This document shows, piece after piece, positions 8,915 through 16,628 of a stretch of DNA of 64,000 nt. The notes beneath the pieces were generated by a model. The model was not told where the DNA came from. It was given only the letters and a program-made list of their open reading frames with translations, and searched no databases. Within the stretch, counting starts at the first letter, position 1. Each line of letters starts with the position of its first letter. The stretch lies in the NCBI RefSeq assembly GCF_023701745.1, contig NZ_JAJOZB010000001.1, positions 5,431,501-5,495,500 on the forward strand, in the 5' to 3' direction. The stretch comes from Streptomyces sp. RKAG293. Lineage in GTDB: Bacteria > Actinomycetota > Actinomycetes > Streptomycetales > Streptomycetaceae. Made by a program: the position numbers and the translations under genes.

Positions 8915-9538
8915 TCACTCCGTGGGCGACTCGTCCCTGCTACGGGGCGTGCTCGATCTCCGGGGCCTGCGCGGCCACAGAGCCGTCCCGACCGCGTACG
9001 CGGTGGCGCACACGGCGGCGGCCGCGACCGCCGGGCCCCAGGCACTGCCGTCGGAGGGGGCGAACGCGGCGACGAGGACCAGGCCGCTCGCGCCGTAGGC
9101 GGTCAGCGGGATGTGGCGCGAGCGCAGTTGGCGGATGCCCGCCGGGCCGGCGGCGCAGGCGTCGACGATGAGGAGATAGGTCAGCAGCAGGGCCGTGACG
9201 CATGACGCCAGCCAGACGGGCGGCGTGCTGAACGCGGCGAGGCCGACGCAGCCGACGGCGAAGACCGTGTTGCGGTGCTGGGACAGCAGCGCGGTCTTGC
9301 GAGCCGAGTACTGGACCGGGCGCCGGACGAGCGGCGGGGCCGCCCACCAGGCCAGCACGACCGCGGCGAGCGGCGTCAGCACGTCGCCCATGCCGGGGGA
9401 GCTGGTGACGACCGGGTCGCAGGCCGCGAGGGCCAGCGCGACACCGAGGCCGCGCACCGGCCAGACCGGGACCTGGGGGAGGGACATGGCGGAGGACGGG
9501 GACACCGTGGCGGGTTCTGGAGGCAGGGAAGGGGTCAT
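8915..9538 (-). CDS. Membrane protein of unknown function, last gene of MoxR-DUF58 operon
   Basis: 207 residues, mostly hydrophobic, with five or six membrane segments. It starts with ATG inside an ATGA overlap with the DUF58 gene, which marks it as part of that operon. The family is not recognised. Membrane proteins of this sort often accompany MoxR-DUF58-DUF4129 sets, and a role with that complex at the membrane is inference. Confidence 0.75.
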   Translation of the reverse strand: MTPSLPPEPATVSPSSAMSLPQVPVWPVRGLGVALALAACDPVVTSSPGMGDVLTPLAAVVLAWWAAPPLVRRPVQYSARKTALLSQHRNTVFAVGCVGLAAFSTPPVWLASCVTALLLTYLLIVDACAAGPAGIRQLRSRHIPLTAYGASGLVLVAAFAPSDGSAWGPAVAAAAVCATAYAVGTALWPRRPRRSSTPRSRDESPTE

Positions 9539-10950
9539 CGGGTCCTGCCCTGGATTCGGGTGCGGAGCAGCGGCGCGAGGGCGAGGTCGAGGCTCTTGCC
9601 GGCCGACTGGGCGACGACCGGGATGCCGCGTTCCCGCAGCGCGAACCGCATCGCCGCCCGGTCGGCGAGCCAGAGCCGCCGGGCCAGGTGCCCGACGGTG
9701 TCGCCGGGCGCGATGTACGGGGCGCCGGTCGGGATCTCGATGACGACGAGGGGGTTGCCGCGTTGTGCGAGATCGCCCAGCACCTCGAGGATCCGCTCGT
9801 CGGCGAGCTGGGTGATCGCGTAGACGAGCGCGCCGCGGGGCAGCGCGGGCGGGGGGAGGCGCTGGAGGGCGGGGACGGAGTAGCCGAGGTCCTTGCGGAC
9901 CTCCAGCACGCTCTCGACGATCCGGTAGAAGTAGCCCCCGCCGGAGCCCGGTTGCAGCCAGCGCAGCGTGCCGCCGATCGACACCAGGCCGACCCGGTCG
10001 TGGCTGCGCAGATAGGCGCGGGTGAGGCCGGCCGCGGCGCGCACCGTCTCGTCGAGTCCCGAGGCCCTGGTCGCGGGGTCGATGAAGTCGACGAGCGCGT
10101 CGACCAGTACGACGGTGTCGGCGGTGCGTTCCGCGGCGAACTGGTTGATCTGGATGCTGCCGCGCCGGGTGGTCGAGGGCCAGTGGATGCGCCGCTGCCG
10201 TTCGCCCCAGATGTGCGGGCGCACCCCGACGACCTCGATGCCGTCGCCGTTCTGCCGGGCGGTGTGCTCGCCGAGGCGGTCGGGCAGCCGGACCGGGATG
10301 GGGGTGAGGGAGGCCTGGGTGGGCACCGGGAAGACCTGGATCTCCCCGAGTTCGGCCCGCACGGTGCGACGGGCGAGCCCGCCGGTGTCGTAGACGTCCA
10401 CATCGACGGTGCCCAGGCTCCAGCGGCCCCAGCGGCGGGCGGTGAGGGCGAGTTCGACGACCGGGCCGGCCACGGCGAGCGAGGTCAGCTCGACGCCCGG
10501 CCCGAGGGTGATGCCCGGGTCGATCCAGCCCGCGGCGCCGTCGAAGTCGAGCCGGACGCGGACGGCGATGTCCTCGTTCTCGAAGCAGCGGCCCGGTCCG
10601 GTCTCGACGGCGGCGCTCAGCCGGCTCGGTCGGCCGGACGTCATCGCAGCTCCCGTCACCGCTCCCGGTCCGGCCAGTACGAGCAGCACCACCGGGCCCG
10701 CGGCCAGCGCCAGCAGCCACGCGTGGCCGGTGAGCAGCGCGGCGGCGGCCGCCACGGCGGCCACTGTGAGCAGCCGCAGGGCGCGTTCGCCGGCCCGCCA
10801 GCCGGGTGGCGGCGGGGACGGCGGCTCGGCCGGTTCCGCCGCCTCGTCGGCGGTGGCGTCCGGTGGGCCGCCCAGCGCCCGCGCGATGTGTGCGGGGACG
10901 GCGGCCGGGCGGGCGGCGGGCCGGCCCGGCGGCTGTCGGCCCGCGGTCAC
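9535..10950 (-). CDS. DUF58 domain-containing protein
   Basis: 471 residues. An N-terminal Pro/Ala-rich stretch and two hydrophobic segments are followed by a DUF58 domain (motif region STTRRGSIQINQF, then the VWA-like segment beginning TVVLVDALVDF). GTG at 10950 overlaps the stop of the MoxR gene as GTGA, and residues further upstream in frame are Arg/Pro-rich junk. DUF58 proteins are standard partners of MoxR ATPases and are thought to act in chaperone-like assembly of membrane or cell-wall factors. Confidence 0.88.
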   Translation of the reverse strand: MTAGRQPPGRPAARPAAVPAHIARALGGPPDATADEAAEPAEPPSPPPPGWRAGERALRLLTVAAVAAAAALLTGHAWLLALAAGPVVLLVLAGPGAVTGAAMTSGRPSRLSAAVETGPGRCFENEDIAVRVRLDFDGAAGWIDPGITLGPGVELTSLAVAGPVVELALTARRWGRWSLGTVDVDVYDTGGLARRTVRAELGEIQVFPVPTQASLTPIPVRLPDRLGEHTARQNGDGIEVVGVRPHIWGERQRRIHWPSTTRRGSIQINQFAAERTADTVVLVDALVDFIDPATRASGLDETVRAAAGLTRAYLRSHDRVGLVSIGGTLRWLQPGSGGGYFYRIVESVLEVRKDLGYSVPALQRLPPPALPRGALVYAITQLADERILEVLGDLAQRGNPLVVIEIPTGAPYIAPGDTVGHLARRLWLADRAAMRFALRERGIPVVAQSAGKSLDLALAPLLRTRIQGRTR

Positions 10951-12104
10951 GGCCGCGCTGCCGGCCGCCGGAACGCGCCCTGCTGGTCCTCGGAGTGCCG
11001 GTCGTCGGAGCGCTGGTCGTCGGGCAGGGTCTGCGGCGCCGGTACGGACCGGGCGAGTTCGGCGATGACGTCGTCGGCGTTGATCTGCCGCACCCACAAC
11101 TCGGGCCGCAGCGTGACGCGGTGCGCGAGGGCCGGGACGACCAGGGCCTTCACGTCCTCCGGGGTGACGTAGTCACGGCCGTCGAGCACCGCGCGGGCGC
11201 GGGCCAGCTGTACGAGCGCGAGTCCGCCGCGCGGTGACGCGCCGACCTGGATCTGCGGATGGGCACGGGTCGCGCCGATGAGGGCGACGACGTACGCGAT
11301 CAGGTCGTCGTCGACCTCGACGCTCTCCAGGCTGGCCCGCATGGCGAGCACCTCGGCGGGCGTGCTCAGGGTGTTGAGCACGGCTTCGGGGGCGGCCCGG
11401 TCGAGCCGGATGCGGAGCATCGACGCCTCGTCGCGGGGCGGGAGGTAGCCCATCCTGACGCGCAGCAGGAAGCGGTCCAACTGGGCCTCGGGGAGGCTGT
11501 ACGTGCCCTCGTACTCGATCGGGTTGGCGGTGGCGATGACCACGAACGGCTCGGGCAGCCGCCGGGTGACGCCGTCGACCGAGACCTGCGCCTCGGCCAT
11601 CGCCTCCAGCAGCGCCGCCTGGGTCTTGGGCGGTGTGCGGTTGATCTCGTCGGCGAGCAGCAGATGGGTGAAGAGCGGTCCCGGCCGGAAGACCATCTCG
11701 CCGCTGCGCTGGTCGTAGAAGGGCGCTCCGGACACGTCCGACGGCAGCAGGTCGGGGGTGAACTGGATCCGGCGGAAGTCGAGTCCGAGCGCGGTGGCGA
11801 AGGAGCGGGCGAGCAGGGTCTTGCCGAGTCCCGGCAGATCCTCGATGAGGATGTGGCCGCCGGCGAGGACGCCGAGCATGACCAGTTCGAGGGAGTCGGG
11901 CTTGCCGACCACGGCGCGTTCGATCTCGGTGAGCACCCGGCGGGCGCGTTCCCCGGCCTCGCGCGGCGTCAGGACCGGGGGCGCGGTGGCGGACTGAGCG
12001 GCGGATGCCTGAGCGGGAACCTGAGGGGCGGGTACCCGACCGGAAGTGGGCTGAACGGAGGTGGGCTGAGCGACGGGGGGCTGGGCCGGCTGAATGGTCG
12101 TCAC
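10947..12104 (-). CDS. MoxR-family AAA+ ATPase
   Basis: 385 residues, GTG start with AGGAG 6 bases upstream. A Pro/Gln/Ser-rich N-terminus (about 45 residues) precedes a canonical AAA+ core: Walker A with GLGKT, Walker B LLADEINRTPP, sensor 1 VIATANPIEYEG, and a C-terminal lid. It probably powers the DUF58 protein encoded directly downstream. All key ATPase residues are intact, unlike the second MoxR-type protein at 25608. Confidence 0.93.
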   Translation of the reverse strand: MTTIQPAQPPVAQPTSVQPTSGRVPAPQVPAQASAAQSATAPPVLTPREAGERARRVLTEIERAVVGKPDSLELVMLGVLAGGHILIEDLPGLGKTLLARSFATALGLDFRRIQFTPDLLPSDVSGAPFYDQRSGEMVFRPGPLFTHLLLADEINRTPPKTQAALLEAMAEAQVSVDGVTRRLPEPFVVIATANPIEYEGTYSLPEAQLDRFLLRVRMGYLPPRDEASMLRIRLDRAAPEAVLNTLSTPAEVLAMRASLESVEVDDDLIAYVVALIGATRAHPQIQVGASPRGGLALVQLARARAVLDGRDYVTPEDVKALVVPALAHRVTLRPELWVRQINADDVIAELARSVPAPQTLPDDQRSDDRHSEDQQGAFRRPAARP

Positions 12105-12162
12105 GGTGCTCCTGGAAGGACGTTCGGCGGTTCAGTGGTTCCAAGGGGGTCGTCGGTCACCG

Positions 12163-12648
12163 TTACAGCTCGTCGAGACGGTCGACGACGGCCCGCAGGA
12201 CCTGTGGCGGGATGGTGCCCTCCGGGGCGGGCCGGCGGGGATCGATCCAGGGCCACAGCTCGGGGCCGACGACGGCGGCGGCCCGGTCGGGCTGGGCGCG
12301 CAGCGAGATCCCGTGCCGTTCGGCGAGCCGGGCCGCGTACAGCCGCTGGAGGCCCGGTCGCAGGGTGTGGGTGAAACCGTCCTCGGACGACATCCCCTGG
12401 GCGACCGCGCGGCCCCAGTCGCCCAGCCGGGGCGTCCTGCTGCCCAGCAGCCGGACCGGTCTGCGGTAGCCGTGGTCCTGGGAGTCGAAGCCCGTCGCGT
12501 AGCGGGCGGTGAGCAGGGCGACCGCCGCGATGAGCACCGCACCGGTGCCGGCCGCCGCGAATCCGCCGGCCAGGGCGAGGGCGGCCTCGGTGCCGGCCGC
12601 GACCGTGCCGAGCACGAGCAGCGTGTGGCGCGTGGAGCCGGGGGTCAC
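12163..12648 (-). CDS. Membrane-anchored protein of unknown function in DUF4129-MoxR operon
   Basis: 161 residues, GTG start overlapping the upstream DUF4129 stop as GTGA. It has two N-terminal hydrophobic segments (about residues 8-45), then a soluble basic domain ending in VVDRLDEL. No family is recognised. Its place between DUF4129 and MoxR genes, with one coupled junction and a 58-base gap on the other side, supports a role with that complex. Confidence 0.75.
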   Translation of the reverse strand: MTPGSTRHTLLVLGTVAAGTEAALALAGGFAAAGTGAVLIAAVALLTARYATGFDSQDHGYRRPVRLLGSRTPRLGDWGRAVAQGMSSEDGFTHTLRPGLQRLYAARLAERHGISLRAQPDRAAAVVGPELWPWIDPRRPAPEGTIPPQVLRAVVDRLDEL

Positions 12649-13640
12649 CGGTCGCCCGCCGGGGCCCGGGTGCCCGGGGTCGCTACTCCTACGGCTGCCA
12701 CGGCCTCCGGGGCTTCCACGGCGGCCAGTTGGGCCGCGATCGTGTCGAGGGCGGCGCCGGCCCGCCGCAGATGGCCGTCGTCCATCGGGTGGCTGGAGTA
12801 CCGCGCCTCACGGAAGAGCTGGGTCAGGTCCGCGGCCGCCGTCCCGGTCAGCGTCCCGCCGGCGACCGTGCGGTGCAGCAGGTCCGTGGGGCTGTCGGAG
12901 TCGAGCCGGGCGACCCCGGACCGGCCGAGGGTGGTCTCCATCGCCGCGTAACAGGCGATCACCGCCGCACGGGCGTCCTCGCCGTGCAGCGCGCGGCGCC
13001 CCGAGTCGACGGCGCCGGCCAGCGCGCTCTCGGCGGTGTCCGGGCTGCCGGGGATCAGTTGGAGGCCGGGTCCCGCCGTGCCCGCCAGGTACCAGCGCAG
13101 CCAGCGGACGAGCGCGACGACGACCACGACCGCGGCCAGCACCGCTCCGACGACGAGCAGCAGATGGAACAGATCGAAGGACGAACCGGCGGTCGCCTGC
13201 CCGGTGGAGGACGGCGGCTGCGCCGGTGCCTCGGTGGCGGGCGGCCCGCTCGCCGTCTCCGTGGGGAGGCTCGCGTCGTTCCGCGGCTCCGTGCCGGTCG
13301 GGTTGCTCCGGTGGCTCAGCAGCACGGCGACGGGCACCACCGCGGTGGCGGCGGTCAGCAGCAGGAGCGCCGCGTCCTTGAGCCGTTCGGCCACCGGGTC
13401 CGGGCTGTCGACGTGCTGCACGGCCCGGCGGTAGCGCGCGGCGAGCAGCGCGCCGCCCACCACGCACGCCAGGGCCAGCAGCAGAAGGTACCCGCCGTGG
13501 TACGAGAGCGGGCCCGAGCCGTCCGGCGGATCGAGCACCGACCGGCCGCCACCCGCTCGCAGCGCACCGGCCGCGAGGACCGGACCGCCGATCGCGGCGG
13601 TGGCGAGCAGGAGGACCGGCCGACCGGTGATCCGGGCCAA
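12645..13640 (-). CDS. DUF4129 domain-containing membrane protein
   Basis: 331 residues. Several membrane segments fall in the first 185 residues, followed by a cytoplasmic C-terminal DUF4129 domain (the AVIACYAAMETTL region and the LFREARYSSHPM motif). The TTG start lies 4 bases after the stop of the NlpC/P60 gene, so the two are probably one transcript although no clear Shine-Dalgarno is visible. DUF4129 proteins are regular neighbours of MoxR and DUF58 genes. Confidence 0.82.
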   Translation of the reverse strand: MARITGRPVLLLATAAIGGPVLAAGALRAGGGRSVLDPPDGSGPLSYHGGYLLLLALACVVGGALLAARYRRAVQHVDSPDPVAERLKDAALLLLTAATAVVPVAVLLSHRSNPTGTEPRNDASLPTETASGPPATEAPAQPPSSTGQATAGSSFDLFHLLLVVGAVLAAVVVVVALVRWLRWYLAGTAGPGLQLIPGSPDTAESALAGAVDSGRRALHGEDARAAVIACYAAMETTLGRSGVARLDSDSPTDLLHRTVAGGTLTGTAAADLTQLFREARYSSHPMDDGHLRRAGAALDTIAAQLAAVEAPEAVAAVGVATPGTRAPAGDR

Positions 13641-13644
13641 GGTG

Positions 13645-14688
13645 TCAGGCGAGTCGCACAGCGCCGGCGAACGGCATCCAGCTCATCTTGCCGACCTCGA
13701 CGACGCCACCGGGGTGCGGGGCGTGCACGATCTCGCCGTTGCCCAGGTAGATGGCCACGTGGCTGATGCCGGAGTAGAAGAACACCAGGTCGCCGGGGCG
13801 CAGCTCGGACTGCGAGACGCGCGTGCCGTCGTTGATCTGGGTGTACGTGGTGCGGCTGATGCTGATGCCGGCCGAGCGGTACGCGGCCTGGGTGAGACCG
13901 GAGCAGTCGTACGAGTTCGGGCCGGTGGCACCGGAGACGTACGCCTTGCCGCGCTGCGCGAGCGCGAAGCTGATGGCCTGCGCGGCACGGCCGCTGGCGG
14001 GGCCGTTGTACGTGTAGCTGGCGCTGTCGGCGCTGCCGGACTGCTGGGTGTCCAGCGTGGCGACCTTCTTGCGGTCCTCGGCGGTGAGGCTGTTGAGCAG
14101 CTTCTGCGCGTCGGCGAGCTTGGCCGCGGCGGTCTTCTTCTCGGCGGCCAGCTTGGTCTGTGCGGCGGCGAGGTCCGCGACGCTCGCGGCGGCCTTGGTG
14201 CGCTCGGTCGTCGCGGCCGCCTGCTGGGTGCGGAACTCCTTGATGGCCTCTTCCTGCGTGGCCGACACACGGTCCACGAGGTGGGACTGCTCAAGGTACT
14301 TCTCCGGGTTGTCGGAGAGCAGCAGGGCGGTGGTCTGGTCGACGCCGCCTTCGCGGTACTGGGCGGCGGCGAACTGGCCCAGGGTCTCCCGCGCTTCGTT
14401 CAGCTTCTGGGTCTTCTTCGCGACCTCGGCGAGCAGCAGATCGGCCTTCGCGCGCTGCTGGTCGGTCTTCTCCTTCGCCGCGTTGACGTGCTCCGTGGCG
14501 GCTTCGGCCTTTTCGCGGAGGTCGTCGACCTGCGCCTTGACCTCGGTGATGGAGGGCTTCGCGGGCGCGGCGCTCGCGGACTCGCTCAGCAGAGTCACAG
14601 TGGCCAGCGCCACCGTCGTCAGGCCCACCACGGCACGCGGGCCGGTGGAGGCGAGTATTCGGGGGCGCGGTTTGCGGTGCGACGCCAA
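13645..14688 (-). CDS. NlpC/P60 peptidoglycan endopeptidase, paralogue 2, riboswitch-controlled
   Basis: 347 residues from a TTG start. Signal peptide (MASHRKPRPR, cleavage near ASA), coiled coil (about residues 40-200), then an NlpC/P60 domain with catalytic Cys in YDCSGLTQ and His in ISHVAIYLGNG. An ATG at 14697 is in frame, but GGAAGG lies only 1 base from it. The same GGAAGG is 10 bases from the TTG, exactly as in paralogue 3, whose protein begins with the same MASHRKP residues. The gene is led by a c-di-AMP riboswitch and followed without a gap by the DUF4129-MoxR-DUF58 genes. Confidence 0.92.
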   Translation of the reverse strand: MASHRKPRPRILASTGPRAVVGLTTVALATVTLLSESASAAPAKPSITEVKAQVDDLREKAEAATEHVNAAKEKTDQQRAKADLLLAEVAKKTQKLNEARETLGQFAAAQYREGGVDQTTALLLSDNPEKYLEQSHLVDRVSATQEEAIKEFRTQQAAATTERTKAAASVADLAAAQTKLAAEKKTAAAKLADAQKLLNSLTAEDRKKVATLDTQQSGSADSASYTYNGPASGRAAQAISFALAQRGKAYVSGATGPNSYDCSGLTQAAYRSAGISISRTTYTQINDGTRVSQSELRPGDLVFFYSGISHVAIYLGNGEIVHAPHPGGVVEVGKMSWMPFAGAVRLA

Positions 14689-14704
14689 GGCAGACATTCC
14701 TTCC

Positions 14705-14872
14705 GTGGACCGCTTACCGGGTTAGCTGACGGGTTCGGGCGATGGAAGGCTGCCCTACGGTGCTCACGTCCGTTGTGCGGACGTTCGCCCCGATTCACCC
14801 CAAGTCCTGCGTGTGGGTCCCCGGTTCCGGCCTCGCGGTCGGATTCAGCGGAGGCAGCTCGCCGTCGGCACT
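14705..14872 (-). promoter_or_regulatory. c-di-AMP riboswitch (ydaO/yuaA type), copy A
   Basis: Read on the minus strand this leader holds the conserved blocks of the ydaO aptamer in order: CGCTGAATCC, CCGGGGACCC, TTGGGGTGAATC, GTAGGGC, then CCGAACCCGTCAGC and TAACCCGGTAAGCGG, ending just before the ribosome site. c-di-AMP riboswitches commonly control cell-wall hydrolases in actinomycetes. An internal CCTTCC (plus-strand 14744-14749) is complementary to the GGAAGG ribosome site (14699-14704), which suggests translational control. The 190 bases beyond, up to 15064, hold no visible gene and should contain the promoter. Confidence 0.88.
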
Positions 14873-15064
14873 GCGCCGGCTTGTGGAACGAGCTGCCTAG
14901 CGGGCCACCGTAGTCAACTTGAGTGACTCTTGGGAAGTTTCCATCAGAAGGTGAGCGAAATCGCTTCGTTACCTTACCTATTGTGACCGTCCGTCCGAAT
15001 GGCGGGCCGACAGTCGGGCCCTGTCGGGCCGCCTGTCGATCCGCGACATTCGAGACGGTGAACT

Positions 15065-16213
15065 TCAGGACGGGCGAGAAGCTCCGTAAACCGGCATTTG
15101 GGTGATCGGTGCGATCTTGACGACCGTGCCGGTGTGCGGCGCGTGGATCATGTTGCCGTCCCCTATGTAGAGGCCGACATGACTGATGTCGTCGTAGAAG
15201 AAGATCAGGTCGCCGGGCCGCAGGTCCGACATCGAGACGCGCTCGCCGGCCTTCACCTGGTCCCAGGTGGTGCGCGGCAGGGTGACGCCGGCCGCCTTCC
15301 AGGCCGCCTGCGTCAGCCCTGAGCAGTCCCACGAGTCCATACCCGTCGCACCCCACCCGTACGGATCCCCGAGCTGAGCGCGGGCGAACGCGATGGCCTT
15401 CGCCGCCTTCGACGAGGTGGTGTTCGAACCCGAACCGCCGGTGCCCGTCCCGGCGCCGGTCTTCGCGGCCTCCTTGGCGGCGGCCTCCCGTGCGGCCTTC
15501 TCCTTGGCGGCGACCTCCGCGGCCAGCTTGCGAGCCTGCTCCTCCTTCTTGGCCACCAGCGCCTCCAGCCGGGCCTTCTCCTGCGCGGTGAGGGAGTTGA
15601 GGAGCGTCTGCGCCGCCGCGAGCTTCTGCCGGACGGCGGTCTTCTCCGTCTGCAGCTTGGTCTGCGCCGAGGTCAGCGCGCCGAGGCTCTTCACCGCCTC
15701 GGTGCGCTTCTGCGTCGTCGTGGCCTGCTGGGTGCGGAAGTTCTCGACCGCTTCCTTCTGGTTGCCGGTCATCCGCTTCATCTGGTGCGTCTGGTCGAAG
15801 AACTGCTGCGGATCGGCGGAGAGCAGGAACGTGCTCGTCCCCTCGACGCCGCCGCTGCGGTACTGGGCGGCCGCGTACTGGCCCAGGACGCGCCGCGCGT
15901 CGTTGAGCGACTCGGTCCGCTGTGCGACCTGGCTCAACAGCGCCTCGACCTTGGAGCTCTGCTGGTCGGCCTGCTCCTTCGCGCCGTTGTAGCGCTCGGT
16001 GGCGACCTCGGCGTCGTGGTTGAGCGCGTCGACCTTCGCCTGGACCTCTTCGATGGAGGGCGGCTGCGGCTGCGCGGGCGCCGCGCTCGCGGTCTCGCCC
16101 AGCAGGGTGACGGTGGCCAGTGCCGCCGCCGTGAATCCGACGGCCGCGCGGGGGCCGGTCGTGGTGAGCAGGCCGGCGCGTATGCCGGGGCGGGGTTTGC
16201 GGTGCGACGCCAA
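15065..16213 (-). CDS. NlpC/P60 peptidoglycan endopeptidase, paralogue 3, riboswitch-controlled
   Basis: 382 residues, TTG start with GGAAGG 10 bases upstream. Signal peptide with cleavage near ASA, a long coiled coil (about residues 50-205), a Lys/Ala/Glu-rich helical linker (about 210-250), a Gly/Thr/Ser hinge, then NlpC/P60 with catalytic Cys in WDCSGLTQ and His in ISHVGLYIGDG. It is the longest of the three paralogues because of the charged linker. A c-di-AMP riboswitch forms its leader. It probably cleaves stem peptides of peptidoglycan during growth. Confidence 0.93.
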   Translation of the reverse strand: MASHRKPRPGIRAGLLTTTGPRAAVGFTAAALATVTLLGETASAAPAQPQPPSIEEVQAKVDALNHDAEVATERYNGAKEQADQQSSKVEALLSQVAQRTESLNDARRVLGQYAAAQYRSGGVEGTSTFLLSADPQQFFDQTHQMKRMTGNQKEAVENFRTQQATTTQKRTEAVKSLGALTSAQTKLQTEKTAVRQKLAAAQTLLNSLTAQEKARLEALVAKKEEQARKLAAEVAAKEKAAREAAAKEAAKTGAGTGTGGSGSNTTSSKAAKAIAFARAQLGDPYGWGATGMDSWDCSGLTQAAWKAAGVTLPRTTWDQVKAGERVSMSDLRPGDLIFFYDDISHVGLYIGDGNMIHAPHTGTVVKIAPITQMPVYGASRPS

Positions 16214-16230
16214 GGCGGGAAATCCTTCCG

Positions 16231-16398
16231 TAAACCGCTTACCGGGTTAGCTGTCGGGTTCGGGCTGTCGGAAGGTCGCCCTACGGTTCGTGCGGAACGT
16301 CCCCTGCGGAACATCCCGTGCGGACCGATTCACCCCAGTGATGCCAGTGGGTCCCCGGCTGCGGCCTCTCGGCCGCACTCAGCGGAGACGGTCCGTGA
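16231..16398 (-). promoter_or_regulatory. c-di-AMP riboswitch (ydaO/yuaA type), copy B
   Basis: The minus strand shows the same ordered blocks as copy A: CCGCTGAG, CCGGGGACCC, CTGGGGTGAATC, GTAGGGC, CCGAACCCGACAGC and TAACCCGGTAAGCGG. It ends next to the GGAAGG ribosome site of the NlpC/P60 gene. Here 7 bases (CCTTCCG in the aptamer, plus-strand 16269-16275) can pair with CGGAAGG at the ribosome site (16224-16230). The remaining 230 bases up to 16628 must hold divergent promoters for this gene and pcrA; nothing else is visible there. Confidence 0.9.
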
Positions 16399-16628
16399 CG
16401 GCGTGTTGCCGAGGTGGAGGACGGACCGCCTGGTCCGGCACGGTAGCCAACTCTCGTGTCCGGTGGGAAGACCGGTGTCCGATAGGCCCGAAACCATTTC
16501 GTGATCTGTGCTCGGTGGTCGGATCCGGTCGCGGAGAGTGACGAATCTTTCAGGCCCGGTCCACGTCCGGACGGACTCCGCCAAGCGGAGTGTGAGGTGT
16601 CAGTGGGGGCGCCTAGACTCGGGAAGCG

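Noticed and set aside
14689-14697. ATG 14697 as the start of NlpC/P60 paralogue 2
   Set aside because: The ribosome site would be 1 base away. The TTG at 14688 has the same 10-base spacing and the same first residues as paralogue 3.
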